In this document: positions 56,026 through 63,176 of the stretch, in pieces
How the letters are laid out: each line of letters starts with the position of its first letter
How positions within the stretch are numbered: position 1 is the first letter of the stretch
NCBI GenBank assembly: GCA_905235285.1
Contig: CAJOLI010000010.1
Span: 1-63,176 of the forward strand
From: an uncultured Bacteroidaceae bacterium
Lineage (GTDB): Bacteria; Bacteroidota; Bacteroidia; Bacteroidales; Bacteroidaceae
Direction: 5' to 3'
DNA: 63,176 nt
Notes under the pieces: model-generated
What the model was told of the DNA's origin: nothing
What the model saw: the letters and a program-made list of their open reading frames with translations, nothing else
Database searches by the model: none
Made by a program: the position numbers and the translations under genes

Positions 56026-57173
56026 CATACTCATTCCTGCAGCACTACTGGTGCTTCGTTGTCGCCCTTCTCGGCGCCATCCTCGTGTTCCTGCTCTTCG
56101 TCCAGGGCGCCAACTCAGTAGCCGGTAGCCTTGGCTACACCGAGCAAGGCCGTCGTCTCGTCTATAACTCCACAGGCCGCAAGTGGGAGTTCACCTTCAC
56201 CACGCTCGTCACTTTCGGCGGAGCGTTCTTTGCCTCGTATCCGCTGTTCTACAGCACCTCGTTCGGCGGAGCCTACTGGCTATGGATGATTATTCTCTTC
56301 ACTTTCGTGGTGCAGGCTGTGAGCTACGAGTTCCAGAACAAGTTAGGCAACTTCCTTGGCCCAAAGACCTTCCAGTTCTGCCTAACCATCAACGGCATCC
56401 TCGGCCCGCTGCTCCTCGGCGGCGCCGTAGCCACGTTCTTCGAGGGCAGCAATTTCATCATCGAAAAGAACAACCTCATCGACGGTGCAGCCCTTACTCC
56501 GGTCATAAGCCATTGGGCCAACGCCTCGCATGGCCTCGATGCACTCTTGAATCCCTGGGTACTTGTCTTCGGCTTTGCCGTCGTCTTCCTGGCCCGCACG
56601 CTGGGCATCCTCTACGTGATGAACAATGTTGATGACGAGGACATCCGTTCGCGTGGTAGTGTGCGCCTTGTCGGCGCCGCTGTGCCATTCGTAATCCTCT
56701 TCGTGGCTTACCTCGTCCATCTGTTGTTGAAAGAGGGCTTTGCCTACGACCCCGCCACAGGCGTCATTTTCATGGAACCCTACAAGTACCTGCACAACTT
56801 TCTCGACATGTGGTATCTGTCTGTTTTGTTGTTGATAGGCGTTGTGCTTGTGCTCTACGGCATCTGTAAGACTGTCATTTCGAAGAACTACGTCGGCGGC
56901 ATATGGCCCGCAGGCATCGGCACCATACTGACCGTGCTCGCCCTGCTGCTTTGCTCCGCCTGGAACAACACCGCTTATTACCCCTCGACCGCCGAGTTGC
57001 AGTCGTCGCTGACCATGCAGAACTCGTGCAGCAGCGAGTTCACCCTCCGCACGATGTTCTACGTCTCGCTGCTCGTCCCCTTCGTGCTGGCCTACATCGT
57101 CTACGCCTGGCGCGCCATCGATGCCAAAAAGATTACCAAGGAGGAAATCGAGAAGGCCGAGCACGCCTACTAG
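56022..57173 (+). CDS. cydB: Cytochrome bd oxidase subunit II
   Basis: Second membrane subunit of the bd oxidase; 383 residues with eight to nine transmembrane helices. It begins MTYSFLQHYWCFVVALLGAI and is coupled to cydA through an ATGA overlap. Together they allow respiration of traces of oxygen, a common trait in otherwise anaerobic Bacteroidales (nanaerobes). No cydX-like gene is seen; the DUF4492 protein may play an analogous part. Confidence 0.94.
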   Translation: MTYSFLQHYWCFVVALLGAILVFLLFVQGANSVAGSLGYTEQGRRLVYNSTGRKWEFTFTTLVTFGGAFFASYPLFYSTSFGGAYWLWMIILFTFVVQAVSYEFQNKLGNFLGPKTFQFCLTINGILGPLLLGGAVATFFEGSNFIIEKNNLIDGAALTPVISHWANASHGLDALLNPWVLVFGFAVVFLARTLGILYVMNNVDDEDIRSRGSVRLVGAAVPFVILFVAYLVHLLLKEGFAYDPATGVIFMEPYKYLHNFLDMWYLSVLLLIGVVLVLYGICKTVISKNYVGGIWPAGIGTILTVLALLLCSAWNNTAYYPSTAELQSSLTMQNSCSSEFTLRTMFYVSLLVPFVLAYIVYAWRAIDAKKITKEEIEKAEHAY

Positions 57174-57189
57174 GCTGTTTAGTTAGTCG

Positions 57190-57606
57190 CTACTGCTTAC
57201 GCACCTTGTAGCTCCGTCGGCCGTCGTTGACGATATATATGCCCGGCGGCAGGTCTGTGAGGTTGACGGCTGCCGCCCCGTCTTTTGCAGGGGTGTGGCG
57301 AAGCAGTTTGCCTGCAACGTCATAGATGCGCACGCCGTCAGTTTGCTCGTGAACGGTGATGGTCTCCACGGCGGTCGTCTGGTCGGAGAAGTCGAGCCTT
57401 ACGACTTCAGCATAGGGGAACTCTACAGTCATCGTCTCGCTGGCGACCTTCAGCACCTCAGATTCGGCAAACGTCACCTTTGGTTTCGACGAGAAAGCGA
57501 AGCTGACAGTGCCCTTCGTGGTGGTGTGTATGTTCAGGGTTTGCTGTGCCTCTGCTGCCAGCATGCTGCAGAGCAGGCAAGCGGTTGTCAGGAGTTGTCT
57601 TACCAT
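57190..57606 (-). CDS. Small secreted protein with T9SS type A sorting tail
   Basis: A 138-residue protein with signal peptide (MVRQLLTTACLLCSMLAAEAQ). Residues about 22-75 form a beta domain (TVSFAFSSKPKVTFAESE) of a type seen in many secreted Bacteroidales proteins. The last 47 residues (VRIYDVAGKLLRH, then LTDLPPGIYIVNDGRRSYKV) match the type A C-terminal sorting domain that directs proteins through the type IX system. Its start overlaps the stop of the calpain-like gene by 7 bases, so translation is likely coupled. Partner, inhibitor or independent surface protein are all possible. Confidence 0.82.
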   Translation of the reverse strand: MVRQLLTTACLLCSMLAAEAQQTLNIHTTTKGTVSFAFSSKPKVTFAESEVLKVASETMTVEFPYAEVVRLDFSDQTTAVETITVHEQTDGVRIYDVAGKLLRHTPAKDGAAAVNLTDLPPGIYIVNDGRRSYKVRKQ

Positions 57607-59081
57607 AGTTCTGTGGAGTTAGGATGAGTGATGGCACGTCGGAGCAGACGCTCTGAGACGCCGAGGTCGGTGCTCTTGCGGATGAAACGAGGCGGTGTGT
57701 AGGGCTGCAGGTCAGCGCGCAGGTAGGGTGCTGCGGCTCCGGGCATAAGGATGCGGGCGTCTATGGTCTGCACCGTAGTGCGCAGGTCAGGGATGAACAG
57801 TTTGCCGTCAACGTCCTCGATGCCCCATGGGTTACGCATGACGAAGATCGACGAATCATCGTCGGCCAGCATAAACGTGAAGGCGTGGCCCGTGACGGTC
57901 TTGAGTTTGCCGCAAGGCAGGTCGGGCACGTTGAAGCCCCCGACGCAGATGCGTCCTTCGCCCAGGCAGTGGTCGATAGCCAGCTTCAGCTCCGACGTGT
58001 AGAGCGAGTTGGGCGCGAAGGCGAAGCTGTCGCCCGAACCCGTGAACAGCGGTGCTGCGTGCTCCGTGGCTATGCCCTCGACGCCTACACATTTGTAGAT
58101 TGTCTCCCATTTCATCAGGGCTTTCTCAAGAATGGTAGCCCACGTCACGGCGTTGTTCTTGCCCGTGACCTGTCCGATATTGCCGTTGACATCACATAGA
58201 ATCTTGTTGGAGACGCACACCTCAACGGGCTGCCCCTGTGGGTCGTACATTTTCACCGTGTAAGTGTTGTTGCCGTTGTTCGTGATGATACTCTTTATGA
58301 AGTCGGGGTAGAGGTAAGCCAGTGAGGCGAAGACGGCCATGGCGCAGCAGTCGCCTATGGCGTGCTGGTTGACGTCGGCAGGCACGGGCTCGCCGTAGGG
58401 ATACAGCCTCACGCTCTTGGCAACCCAGCGCGTCAGGTCGGCCACCATGTTGGGCTCGTTGTTGGGCTCGAGCAGCCAGGCGCGGTCGGCCTCCGTAGTG
58501 GCGTGCTTACCCTCGAAATGCATGCCCATAGGCGTCACTGAGGATTTCGTACGGCTGCTGCCGTAGTTCAGGATTTTGTTAATGTCCGACGTCTCGGCAT
58601 GCGCAGGCGGGTCAAGCTCCATCTGAGCGTTCTGGGCCTCTTCCTTAGAGCGGTAGAAGTAGCGATAGACAGTGCCGTCGCGCAGCACCAGCAGCGACGG
58701 CGTCAGCTGCGTGACATACCAGCGCAGCGTTTCGTTCCTATTGATGTTGCGTGCAATGAACGACTTCGTGCGAGCGCTTTGTGTGAGATAATACACGTCA
58801 GCATCGCCACCCTTGCCACCCCAGATGAGTGTCTTACCGGCAAAAGCCATATATTCGGTGCCGTCGAAACGGATGACGGTCGACCCGTTCTTCCAGAAAC
58901 CCAGGTGCCACGTCCCGATGATATAAGAGTCCTCCTCCGTAATCATCGTTATCGAGTCCACCTCTTCCGACGAGAAGATCGACAGGGAGCCGTCGGTCTT
59001 GTGAACGACAAAACCCTGAGCGCTGGCCGTGAGCCACGCTATCAACATGAAGAATGCGAAAAAAAGCCTTTTTGTTTTCAT
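57600..59081 (-). CDS. Secreted calpain-family (C2) cysteine protease
   Basis: A 493-residue protein with a signal peptide (MKTKRLFFAFFMLIAWLTAS, cleaved near AQG). The N-terminal part (about 24-160) is beta-rich and lipocalin-like (SYIIGTWHLGFWKNGSTVIR). The protease core shows the C2 triad: Gln239 and Cys245 in NQHAIGDCCAMAVFASLAYL, His399 in VTGHAFTFML, and Asn417 in the hallmark VMRNPWG. A tryptophan usually follows the catalytic Cys; here it is Cys246. It resembles the Tpr protease of Porphyromonas gingivalis in type. No sorting tail is present, but the next, overlapping gene has one. Confidence 0.85.
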   Translation of the reverse strand: MKTKRLFFAFFMLIAWLTASAQGFVVHKTDGSLSIFSSEEVDSITMITEEDSYIIGTWHLGFWKNGSTVIRFDGTEYMAFAGKTLIWGGKGGDADVYYLTQSARTKSFIARNINRNETLRWYVTQLTPSLLVLRDGTVYRYFYRSKEEAQNAQMELDPPAHAETSDINKILNYGSSRTKSSVTPMGMHFEGKHATTEADRAWLLEPNNEPNMVADLTRWVAKSVRLYPYGEPVPADVNQHAIGDCCAMAVFASLAYLYPDFIKSIITNNGNNTYTVKMYDPQGQPVEVCVSNKILCDVNGNIGQVTGKNNAVTWATILEKALMKWETIYKCVGVEGIATEHAAPLFTGSGDSFAFAPNSLYTSELKLAIDHCLGEGRICVGGFNVPDLPCGKLKTVTGHAFTFMLADDDSSIFVMRNPWGIEDVDGKLFIPDLRTTVQTIDARILMPGAAAPYLRADLQPYTPPRFIRKSTDLGVSERLLRRAITHPNSTELW

Positions 59082-59115
59082 TTATTGTATCTCTTTTTTA
59101 ATGTCTTCAACTCTG

Positions 59116-59123
59116 CAAAAGTA
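59116..59123 (-). promoter_or_regulatory. -7 promoter box of the calpain-like gene
   Basis: TACTTTTG on the minus strand, 34 bases upstream of the ATG at 59081. The -33 element is not clear. Further upstream (59235-59272) runs a CCCTAAT-type low-complexity repeat. Confidence 0.5.
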
Positions 59124-59273
59124 GGAATAAAAGATAGTATAAAAGAAAAAAAGCAGGGCAAAAAACAAAAAAGTCTCTGAAAATGCTGCTAAGGCTCCTT
59201 TATAGCCTCTCCATCATTAATATATTAGCCTTTTGTCTCTACTCTCTAATCCCTACTCCCTAATCCCTATTAG

Positions 59274-60125
59274 TTAAAGTAGCATCCGCAACAGGAAGGT
59301 GACGTTACATCCCCCCACATGAGCATCGCTGAGCGTAAGGTCGCCACCCTGCATCACCATCATCTGCCGCGCGAGAGCCAGCCCGATGCCTGAGCCGCGA
59401 CGCTTGGTAGTGAAGAATGGAACGAAGATTTCCTTGCGCACTTCGGAAGGAATGGGAGAGCCATCGTTGCTGACGGCCAGCACACCACCTTCCCTCCATC
59501 GTATATCCATCTGTGTCGCTCCTGCTTCCTGCGCATTCTTCACAAGGTTGGTCAATACTTGCCGCAGCAGGTTGGCGTCGGCATAAACCATCTGGTCTGC
59601 ATCTATGTCAATATTCCATTTCAACGATGGATATAATGCCTGCACGTTTTCTACCACCTCACGCAGACGAATGTTCGCAGGCTCAGCCTTTTGCAGTTGC
59701 ATAAACTTACGGTAACTCTCCACGAACGAGGTCAGCCCTGACGAGGTATCGCGGATGGCGCGAATGCCATCTTCGAGTGGTGTGCCCTTTACGTCAGGGT
59801 GATTAAGGAATGACTGGGTGATGCTCGAAATAGGAGCCGTCGCGTTCATGATTTCGTGCGTCAGCACGCGGGTCAGCCGTTGCCAGGATTCCACTTCGTT
59901 CTGTGCCATCAGACCTCTTATCTCTTGTCCCATGTCGTTGAGCAGCTGTTGCATGGCTCGTTCGCCTGGAGGCAAACCTTTTGTGGGCAGGCGGAAGGAG
60001 TAGTCGTGGTTGCGTAGGGCTTCGCGCATCAGGTAGGCACGTTCCTTCAGTCTTCGTTGATGGCGAACGTACCAGACGGCAATGCCCAGTACGATAACCC
60101 CTGCTATGATAATCACAAATGTCAT
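59274..60125 (-). CDS. Sensor histidine kinase
   Basis: A 283-residue kinase with one N-terminal transmembrane helix (about 2-20), a short linker with no recognisable periplasmic sensor domain, and a complete kinase core: phospho-acceptor His90 in VLTHEIMNATAPISSI, N box VLTNLVKNAQEAG, VSNDGSPI, PFFTTKRRGSGIGLAL. The NtrY/NtrB-like H-box fits its partner, an NtrC-like regulator encoded immediately upstream with a 4-base overlap. Signal input must come through the membrane helix or another protein. Confidence 0.92.
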   Translation of the reverse strand: MTFVIIIAGVIVLGIAVWYVRHQRRLKERAYLMREALRNHDYSFRLPTKGLPPGERAMQQLLNDMGQEIRGLMAQNEVESWQRLTRVLTHEIMNATAPISSITQSFLNHPDVKGTPLEDGIRAIRDTSSGLTSFVESYRKFMQLQKAEPANIRLREVVENVQALYPSLKWNIDIDADQMVYADANLLRQVLTNLVKNAQEAGATQMDIRWREGGVLAVSNDGSPIPSEVRKEIFVPFFTTKRRGSGIGLALARQMMVMQGGDLTLSDAHVGGCNVTFLLRMLL

Positions 60126-60649
60126 CCCAGCCGTTTCATTTTATTATAGAGTGTCTGACGAGTGATACCCAGCTGTTCGGCAGCCAGCTTCATGTTGCCG
60201 TGGCAGCGGTCGATGGCCCTGCGGATATGCTCTGCTTCAACTTCGTCGAGCGTGGCTACTTCTGCCTGATTGTTGAGGATGTCTTTCAACTTACGCACCA
60301 ACTCATCGTTGTCCCATGGCTTGGTGATAAAGTCGGCTGCGCCGCTCTTCAACCCTCGAACTGCCAAGTTGATGTCGCCGTATGCAGTAATCAGCACCAC
60401 GGGCAGCTCGGGATGACGCTTCCGTATGCTGCGCAACCAGAGAAGCCCGTCCTGACCGCTGTTTACACCAATAGAGAAGTTCATGTCGAGCAGCACCATG
60501 CTGACCTCTTCTTGTTGCAGAGTCTTGAGCACACCTTCAGGCGACGTCATCGTGAGGATACGCTCAAACGTTCCCGCAAGGCAATACCTCAGCGCAGTGA
60601 GAATAGCTTCGTTGTCGTCTATGATGAGAATAGTCCCGTAGTTATTCAT
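60122..60649 (-). CDS. Response regulator with receiver and Fis-type HTH, no AAA+ domain
   Basis: A 175-residue regulator. The receiver has Asp11-Asp12, phospho-acceptor Asp55 (VLLDMNFSIG), the conserved Thr in ITAYGD and Lys in ITKPWDN. It is joined directly to a Fis/NtrC-type helix-turn-helix (KLAAEQLGITRQTLYNKMKR, about 153-172) without the sigma-54 AAA+ domain, so it resembles the PrrA/ActR class and should act on ordinary promoters. The start at 60649 (MNNYGTILIIDDN) is chosen because a longer in-frame extension is unlike any receiver and runs past the -7 box at 60658-60665. Confidence 0.9.
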   Translation of the reverse strand: MNNYGTILIIDDNEAILTALRYCLAGTFERILTMTSPEGVLKTLQQEEVSMVLLDMNFSIGVNSGQDGLLWLRSIRKRHPELPVVLITAYGDINLAVRGLKSGAADFITKPWDNDELVRKLKDILNNQAEVATLDEVEAEHIRRAIDRCHGNMKLAAEQLGITRQTLYNKMKRLG

Positions 60650-60657
60650 AACGGCGG

Positions 60658-60665
60658 CAAAGTTA
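60658..60665 (-). promoter_or_regulatory. -7 promoter box of the two-component operon
   Basis: TAACTTTG on the minus strand, 8 bases upstream of the response-regulator ATG, implying a very short leader. No -33 element is evident. Confidence 0.4.
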
Positions 60666-60726
60666 AGTATTTTCGTCGGACATTGAGCATCGAACATTGA
60701 AGAATTTGCAGATGCCTGTCTCTGAG

Positions 60727-60766
60727 TGTCCAAAAAATAGACACTTTTCTGTCTAAAAGTTAGACA
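60727..60766. promoter_or_regulatory. Twin operator TGTC-N9-GACA
   Basis: Two 17-bp sites in the divergent spacer: 60727-60743 (TGTCCAAAAAATAGACA) and 60750-60766 (TGTCTAAAAGTTAGACA, a perfect palindrome with 7-bp arms). Their centres are 23 bp apart, about two helical turns. They lie 27-66 bases upstream of the tolC -33 element, a normal activator position, and are the best candidates for binding of the adjacent response regulator. Confidence 0.6.
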
Positions 60767-60792
60767 TTCCGCCTCTGGGCGTCTTGAAATCC

Positions 60793-60823
60793 TTGCAACA
60801 GACCATAAGGCATCGTAACTTTG
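60793..60823 (+). promoter_or_regulatory. Promoter of the efflux operon
   Basis: Plus-strand TTG (60793-60795), a 20-base spacer, then TAACTTTG (60816-60823), 29 bases upstream of the TolC-family ATG. Confidence 0.65.
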
Positions 60824-60852
60824 CACTCGCAAAACCGTAAAGCTCACTGCGT

Positions 60853-62199
60853 ATGAGAAGACATGCAACCATAATACTCTTTTTTATGCTCTGCCAGGCC
60901 GCGATGGCTCAGACAGAGATGAGCGTCACTGACTGCATGCGCTATGCCGTGGAGCATAACCACGACGTGCGCATCAGTCAGCTGACCCAAGACTCACGGC
61001 TGGCCGACCGCACAGCGGCCATCGGGGCTTTCATGCCTGCCGTCAACGGACAGATTGGGGCGCAGTACAACTTCGGACGAGCCATCGACCCAGAGACGAA
61101 CACCTATACTAACGTCAACACGTTTTACAATGGCTACACTGTGTCGGCCTCGCTGCCCGTGTTCGACGGTTTCCAGCGGCTGAACCAGTTGCGGGCTGCC
61201 AAGGCTGCCATCGAGATGGGTCGCAGTCAGATACAGGCTCAGCAGGACGAGCTCGCCCTTCAGGTTTTCGAAGCCTACTGCAACGTACTATATTATAAAG
61301 GTACGTGCGCGATGGCCGAGGAGAAGCAACAGGCCGACAGCCTGACGCTCCGCCAGACACAGGTGATGTGCGAGGTCGGGCAGAAGAGCGAGGCCGATGT
61401 GGCGCAGTTGGAGGCGCAGTTGGCAGCTGACGAATATGAGATTAGCCGGCAGGAGAGTGCGCTCAGTACGGCATGGCTCACGCTGAAGCAACTGATGGGG
61501 TGGAGCCTCTCCCCCGACCCCTCCCCTGAAGGGAAGGGGCATGAATTAAGGCTGAAACCTATTGATATCTCAGATTTACAGACGGAAGGGGTATCCACTC
61601 CCCTTCCCTTTAGGGGAGGGGTCGGGGGAGAGGCTGTCGGGGCTGAGGCTGTTGCCATCCACAATGTAGCAGTTTCCCGTCATCAACTGAATGTCAGCCG
61701 TGGCGCACTGTTCCCCTCGCTGTCCGTAGGAGCAGGTGTCAACACGACCTATAACAAGATGCTGCACTCCCCGACCACGGCGTTCCATGAGCAGATGAAG
61801 AACAACCGGGGCGAATACGTCTATGCTACGCTTTCCATCCCCCTCTTCAACCGCCTGCAGGCCATCACGAATATCCGCAAGCAGCGCAACAACCTGCGCA
61901 TTGCTGAGGAGCAACTGGCGCAGAAGCGCGACGAACTCGCCAAACTGCAACTGCAAGCCGCCAACGACTGCGATGGATACGAGAAGCAGACCCGCCAGAT
62001 GCAGCACAAGGTCACAGCCGACTCGCTGGCCTACCAGCTTACCCTGCGCAAATACGAGGAAGGCCTCTCGTCGGGCATCGACGTGCAGACCACCTCTGCC
62101 ACGCTGCTGCAATCCAAAGCACAACTCCTGCAATGTCGGCTTATGTGGGCGCTGAAACAGAAACTTGTAAACTATTATAAAGGTTTCCCAATCCTATAA
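60853..62199 (+). CDS. TolC-family outer-membrane efflux protein
   Basis: A 448-residue outer-membrane channel with signal peptide (MRRHATIILFFMLCQAAMAQ). Two repeats of the long-helix/strand layout are visible: the first from about 22 to 215 (MRYAVEHNHDVRISQLTQDS, strand GYTVSASLPVFDGFQRLNQL), the second from about 265 to 440 (strand YVYATLSIPLFNRLQAI). Residues 218-229 and 250-261 are encoded by an inverted pair of a GC-rich repeat, between the two halves. It heads an operon with a membrane-fusion protein and is divergent from the two-component genes. Substrate unknown. Confidence 0.9.
   Translation: MRRHATIILFFMLCQAAMAQTEMSVTDCMRYAVEHNHDVRISQLTQDSRLADRTAAIGAFMPAVNGQIGAQYNFGRAIDPETNTYTNVNTFYNGYTVSASLPVFDGFQRLNQLRAAKAAIEMGRSQIQAQQDELALQVFEAYCNVLYYKGTCAMAEEKQQADSLTLRQTQVMCEVGQKSEADVAQLEAQLAADEYEISRQESALSTAWLTLKQLMGWSLSPDPSPEGKGHELRLKPIDISDLQTEGVSTPLPFRGGVGGEAVGAEAVAIHNVAVSRHQLNVSRGALFPSLSVGAGVNTTYNKMLHSPTTAFHEQMKNNRGEYVYATLSIPLFNRLQAITNIRKQRNNLRIAEEQLAQKRDELAKLQLQAANDCDGYEKQTRQMQHKVTADSLAYQLTLRKYEEGLSSGIDVQTTSATLLQSKAQLLQCRLMWALKQKLVNYYKGFPIL
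61504..61635. repeat. 36-bp inverted repeat pair embedded in the TolC gene
   Basis: Left arm 61504-61539 and right arm 61600-61635 are reverse complements at 35 of 36 positions; each also contains a smaller hairpin (CCCCTTCCC with GGGGAGGGG). Both arms are in frame: the left starts exactly at codon 218 (SLSPDPSPEGKG), the right at codon 250 (PLPFRGGVGGEA). Between them lie 60 bases that encode HELRLKPIDISDLQTEGVST, which look native to the protein. Confidence 0.9.
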
Positions 62200-62233
62200 T
62201 AAATTGTAAATCGTCAAATAGTAAATAACAAAG

Positions 62234-63176
62234 GTGGACAGAATAATCGAAAAGACAAAGACGCAACGACTGATGAAGTACTGGCCCTACGCAGTCGGTG
62301 GCGCAGTGCTGCTGATGCTCATCCTATGGGTCATCTTCGGCAACCACGATGCCACGATACGAGTGGAGCGCGAAGGGCTGACCATCAGCCCCGTGACGGA
62401 GGCGGAGTTCAAGGACTACGTTCGGCTGAACGGAACGGTGGTGCCCATCCAGGTGGTGCAGATTTCGCCCGAAGAGGGTGGCATCGTGATGGAGCGCGTG
62501 GCCGAGGAAGGAGCAATGGTCAGGAAAGGCGATGTCATCGTGAAACTCAGCAATAGTAACCTCGACCTGCAAATCCTCAATGCCGAAGCGGAACTGGCCG
62601 AGAAGCAGAACCTGCTGCGCAACACGCAAGTGGCCATGCAGCAGGACAAACTGAACAACGAGACCGAGGCCGCCCAACTCGATATGGATGTGCAGCGGAA
62701 GAAGCGAGCCTACGAGCAGAACCAGCGGCTTTTCAATGAGAAGCTGATTAGCAAGGAAGTGTATCTGCAAGCCAAGGAGGACTATGACCTCTCGCAGAAA
62801 AAGCAGACGCTCATTGGCGAACGGCTGAAGAAGGACGACCAATATCGCACCATCCAGATGGACCAGATGGAGGACAACCTTGCTAATATGCGCCGCAACG
62901 TGGTGCTGGTGCGTGAGCGCAAGCAGAAACTCGAAGTGCGTGCTGCCATTGACGGTGAACTGGGCTTGCTCGATGTAGAATTAGGGCAGAACGTCACCGC
63001 CGGGCAGAAGATTGGCCAGATTAACGACCTCTCGGACTTCAAGATTCAGGCGGAGATAGACGAGCACTACATCGACCGAGTGCGCCAGGGCCTCTCTGCC
63101 ACCATCGAGCGCAATGGGCAGCAGTACCAACTCACCGTCCGCAAGGTCTATCCCGAAGTGCGCCAAGGCCGCTTCC
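62234..63176 (+). CDS. HlyD-family periplasmic adaptor (partial, runs off the window)
   Basis: A membrane-fusion protein, 314 codons visible and open at the right edge. A GTG at 62234 or an in-frame ATG at 62273 can start it. One transmembrane helix (WPYAVGGAVLLMLILWVIFG) is followed by the first lipoyl half (VRLNGTVVPIQVVQISPEEG), a long coiled coil (about 110-220, with AYEQNQRLFNEKLISKEVYL) and the second lipoyl half (VRAAIDGELGLLDVELGQNV). It starts 34 bases after the TolC gene; an ABC or MacB-type permease probably follows outside the window. Confidence 0.88.
   Translation, partial: MDRIIEKTKTQRLMKYWPYAVGGAVLLMLILWVIFGNHDATIRVEREGLTISPVTEAEFKDYVRLNGTVVPIQVVQISPEEGGIVMERVAEEGAMVRKGDVIVKLSNSNLDLQILNAEAELAEKQNLLRNTQVAMQQDKLNNETEAAQLDMDVQRKKRAYEQNQRLFNEKLISKEVYLQAKEDYDLSQKKQTLIGERLKKDDQYRTIQMDQMEDNLANMRRNVVLVRERKQKLEVRAAIDGELGLLDVELGQNVTAGQKIGQINDLSDFKIQAEIDEHYIDRVRQGLSATIERNGQQYQLTVRKVYPEVRQGRF

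Overview
The window looks like a chromosomal segment of a Bacteroidota bacterium, most likely order Bacteroidales and Prevotella-like. Supporting signs are a complete type IX secretion motor operon (porP-gldKLMN), a T9SS-type C-terminal tail on a small secreted protein, a DUF4492-cydAB oxidase operon, the typical Bacteroidales argR-GNAT-argG-argC-argD-proC gene set, near-absence of Shine-Dalgarno sequences, and many copies of the Bacteroidota -7 box (TAnnTTTG), several with a TTTG/TTG about 18-20 bp upstream. Genus is inference; phylum is near certain.

Layout. 0.3-13.8 kb (minus strand): proline and arginine biosynthesis. It reads argR, a GNAT acyltransferase, argG, argC, two secreted hydrolases (SGNH and endonuclease/exonuclease/phosphatase families), argD, an XRE-cupin regulator, two tandemly duplicated AMP-forming acyl-CoA synthetases, proC, proB, proA. 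13.9-21.5 kb: AraC regulator, glycine-zipper lipoprotein, LolC/E-like permease, a lone sufB, Xaa-Pro aminopeptidase, gamma carbonic anhydrase. 21.8-36.4 kb (minus): the core expression block tRNA-Gly, tRNA-Thr, tuf, tRNA-Trp, secE, nusG, rplK, rplA, rplJ, rplL, rpoB, rpoC, preceded by xerC-hpf and rpsU. 36.4-38.1 kb: a gene-free locus with two transposase remnants, a 24-bp-arm palindrome, a 22-bp tandem array and phased A-tracts. 38.1-42.0 kb: polyprenyl synthetase, radical SAM protein, acetyl-CoA hydrolase/CoA-transferase. 42.3-51.3 kb (minus): T9SS operon porP, gldK, gldL, gldM, gldN, an outer-membrane barrel, priA. 51.8-57.2 kb (plus): rnr, DUF4492, cydA, cydB. 57.2-59.1 kb (minus): a secreted calpain-family protease overlapping a small T9SS-tailed protein. 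59.3-63.2 kb: a two-component system divergent from a TolC/HlyD-type efflux operon cut by the window end.

Genes that work together: the arg/pro genes supply arginine and proline from glutamate; the tuf-rpoC block is the translation/transcription core; porP-gldKLMN form the energised T9SS trunk, and the small tailed protein is a candidate substrate; the kinase and regulator probably control the adjacent efflux operon through two TGTC-N9-GACA palindromes.

The most unusual material is repetitive DNA. Three intergenic arrays share a 22-bp period (two with the same palindromic core), each beside a long inverted repeat. A 36-bp inverted-repeat pair is embedded in frame in the TolC gene. There is also a 78-bp repeat that keeps a 26-codon frame open and a 206-bp element with 17-bp terminal inverted repeats. 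On the protein side, GldL has a long glycine-rich insert, the calpain-like protease has a translationally overlapped partner, and a GNAT protein sits where the first arginine enzyme is expected.
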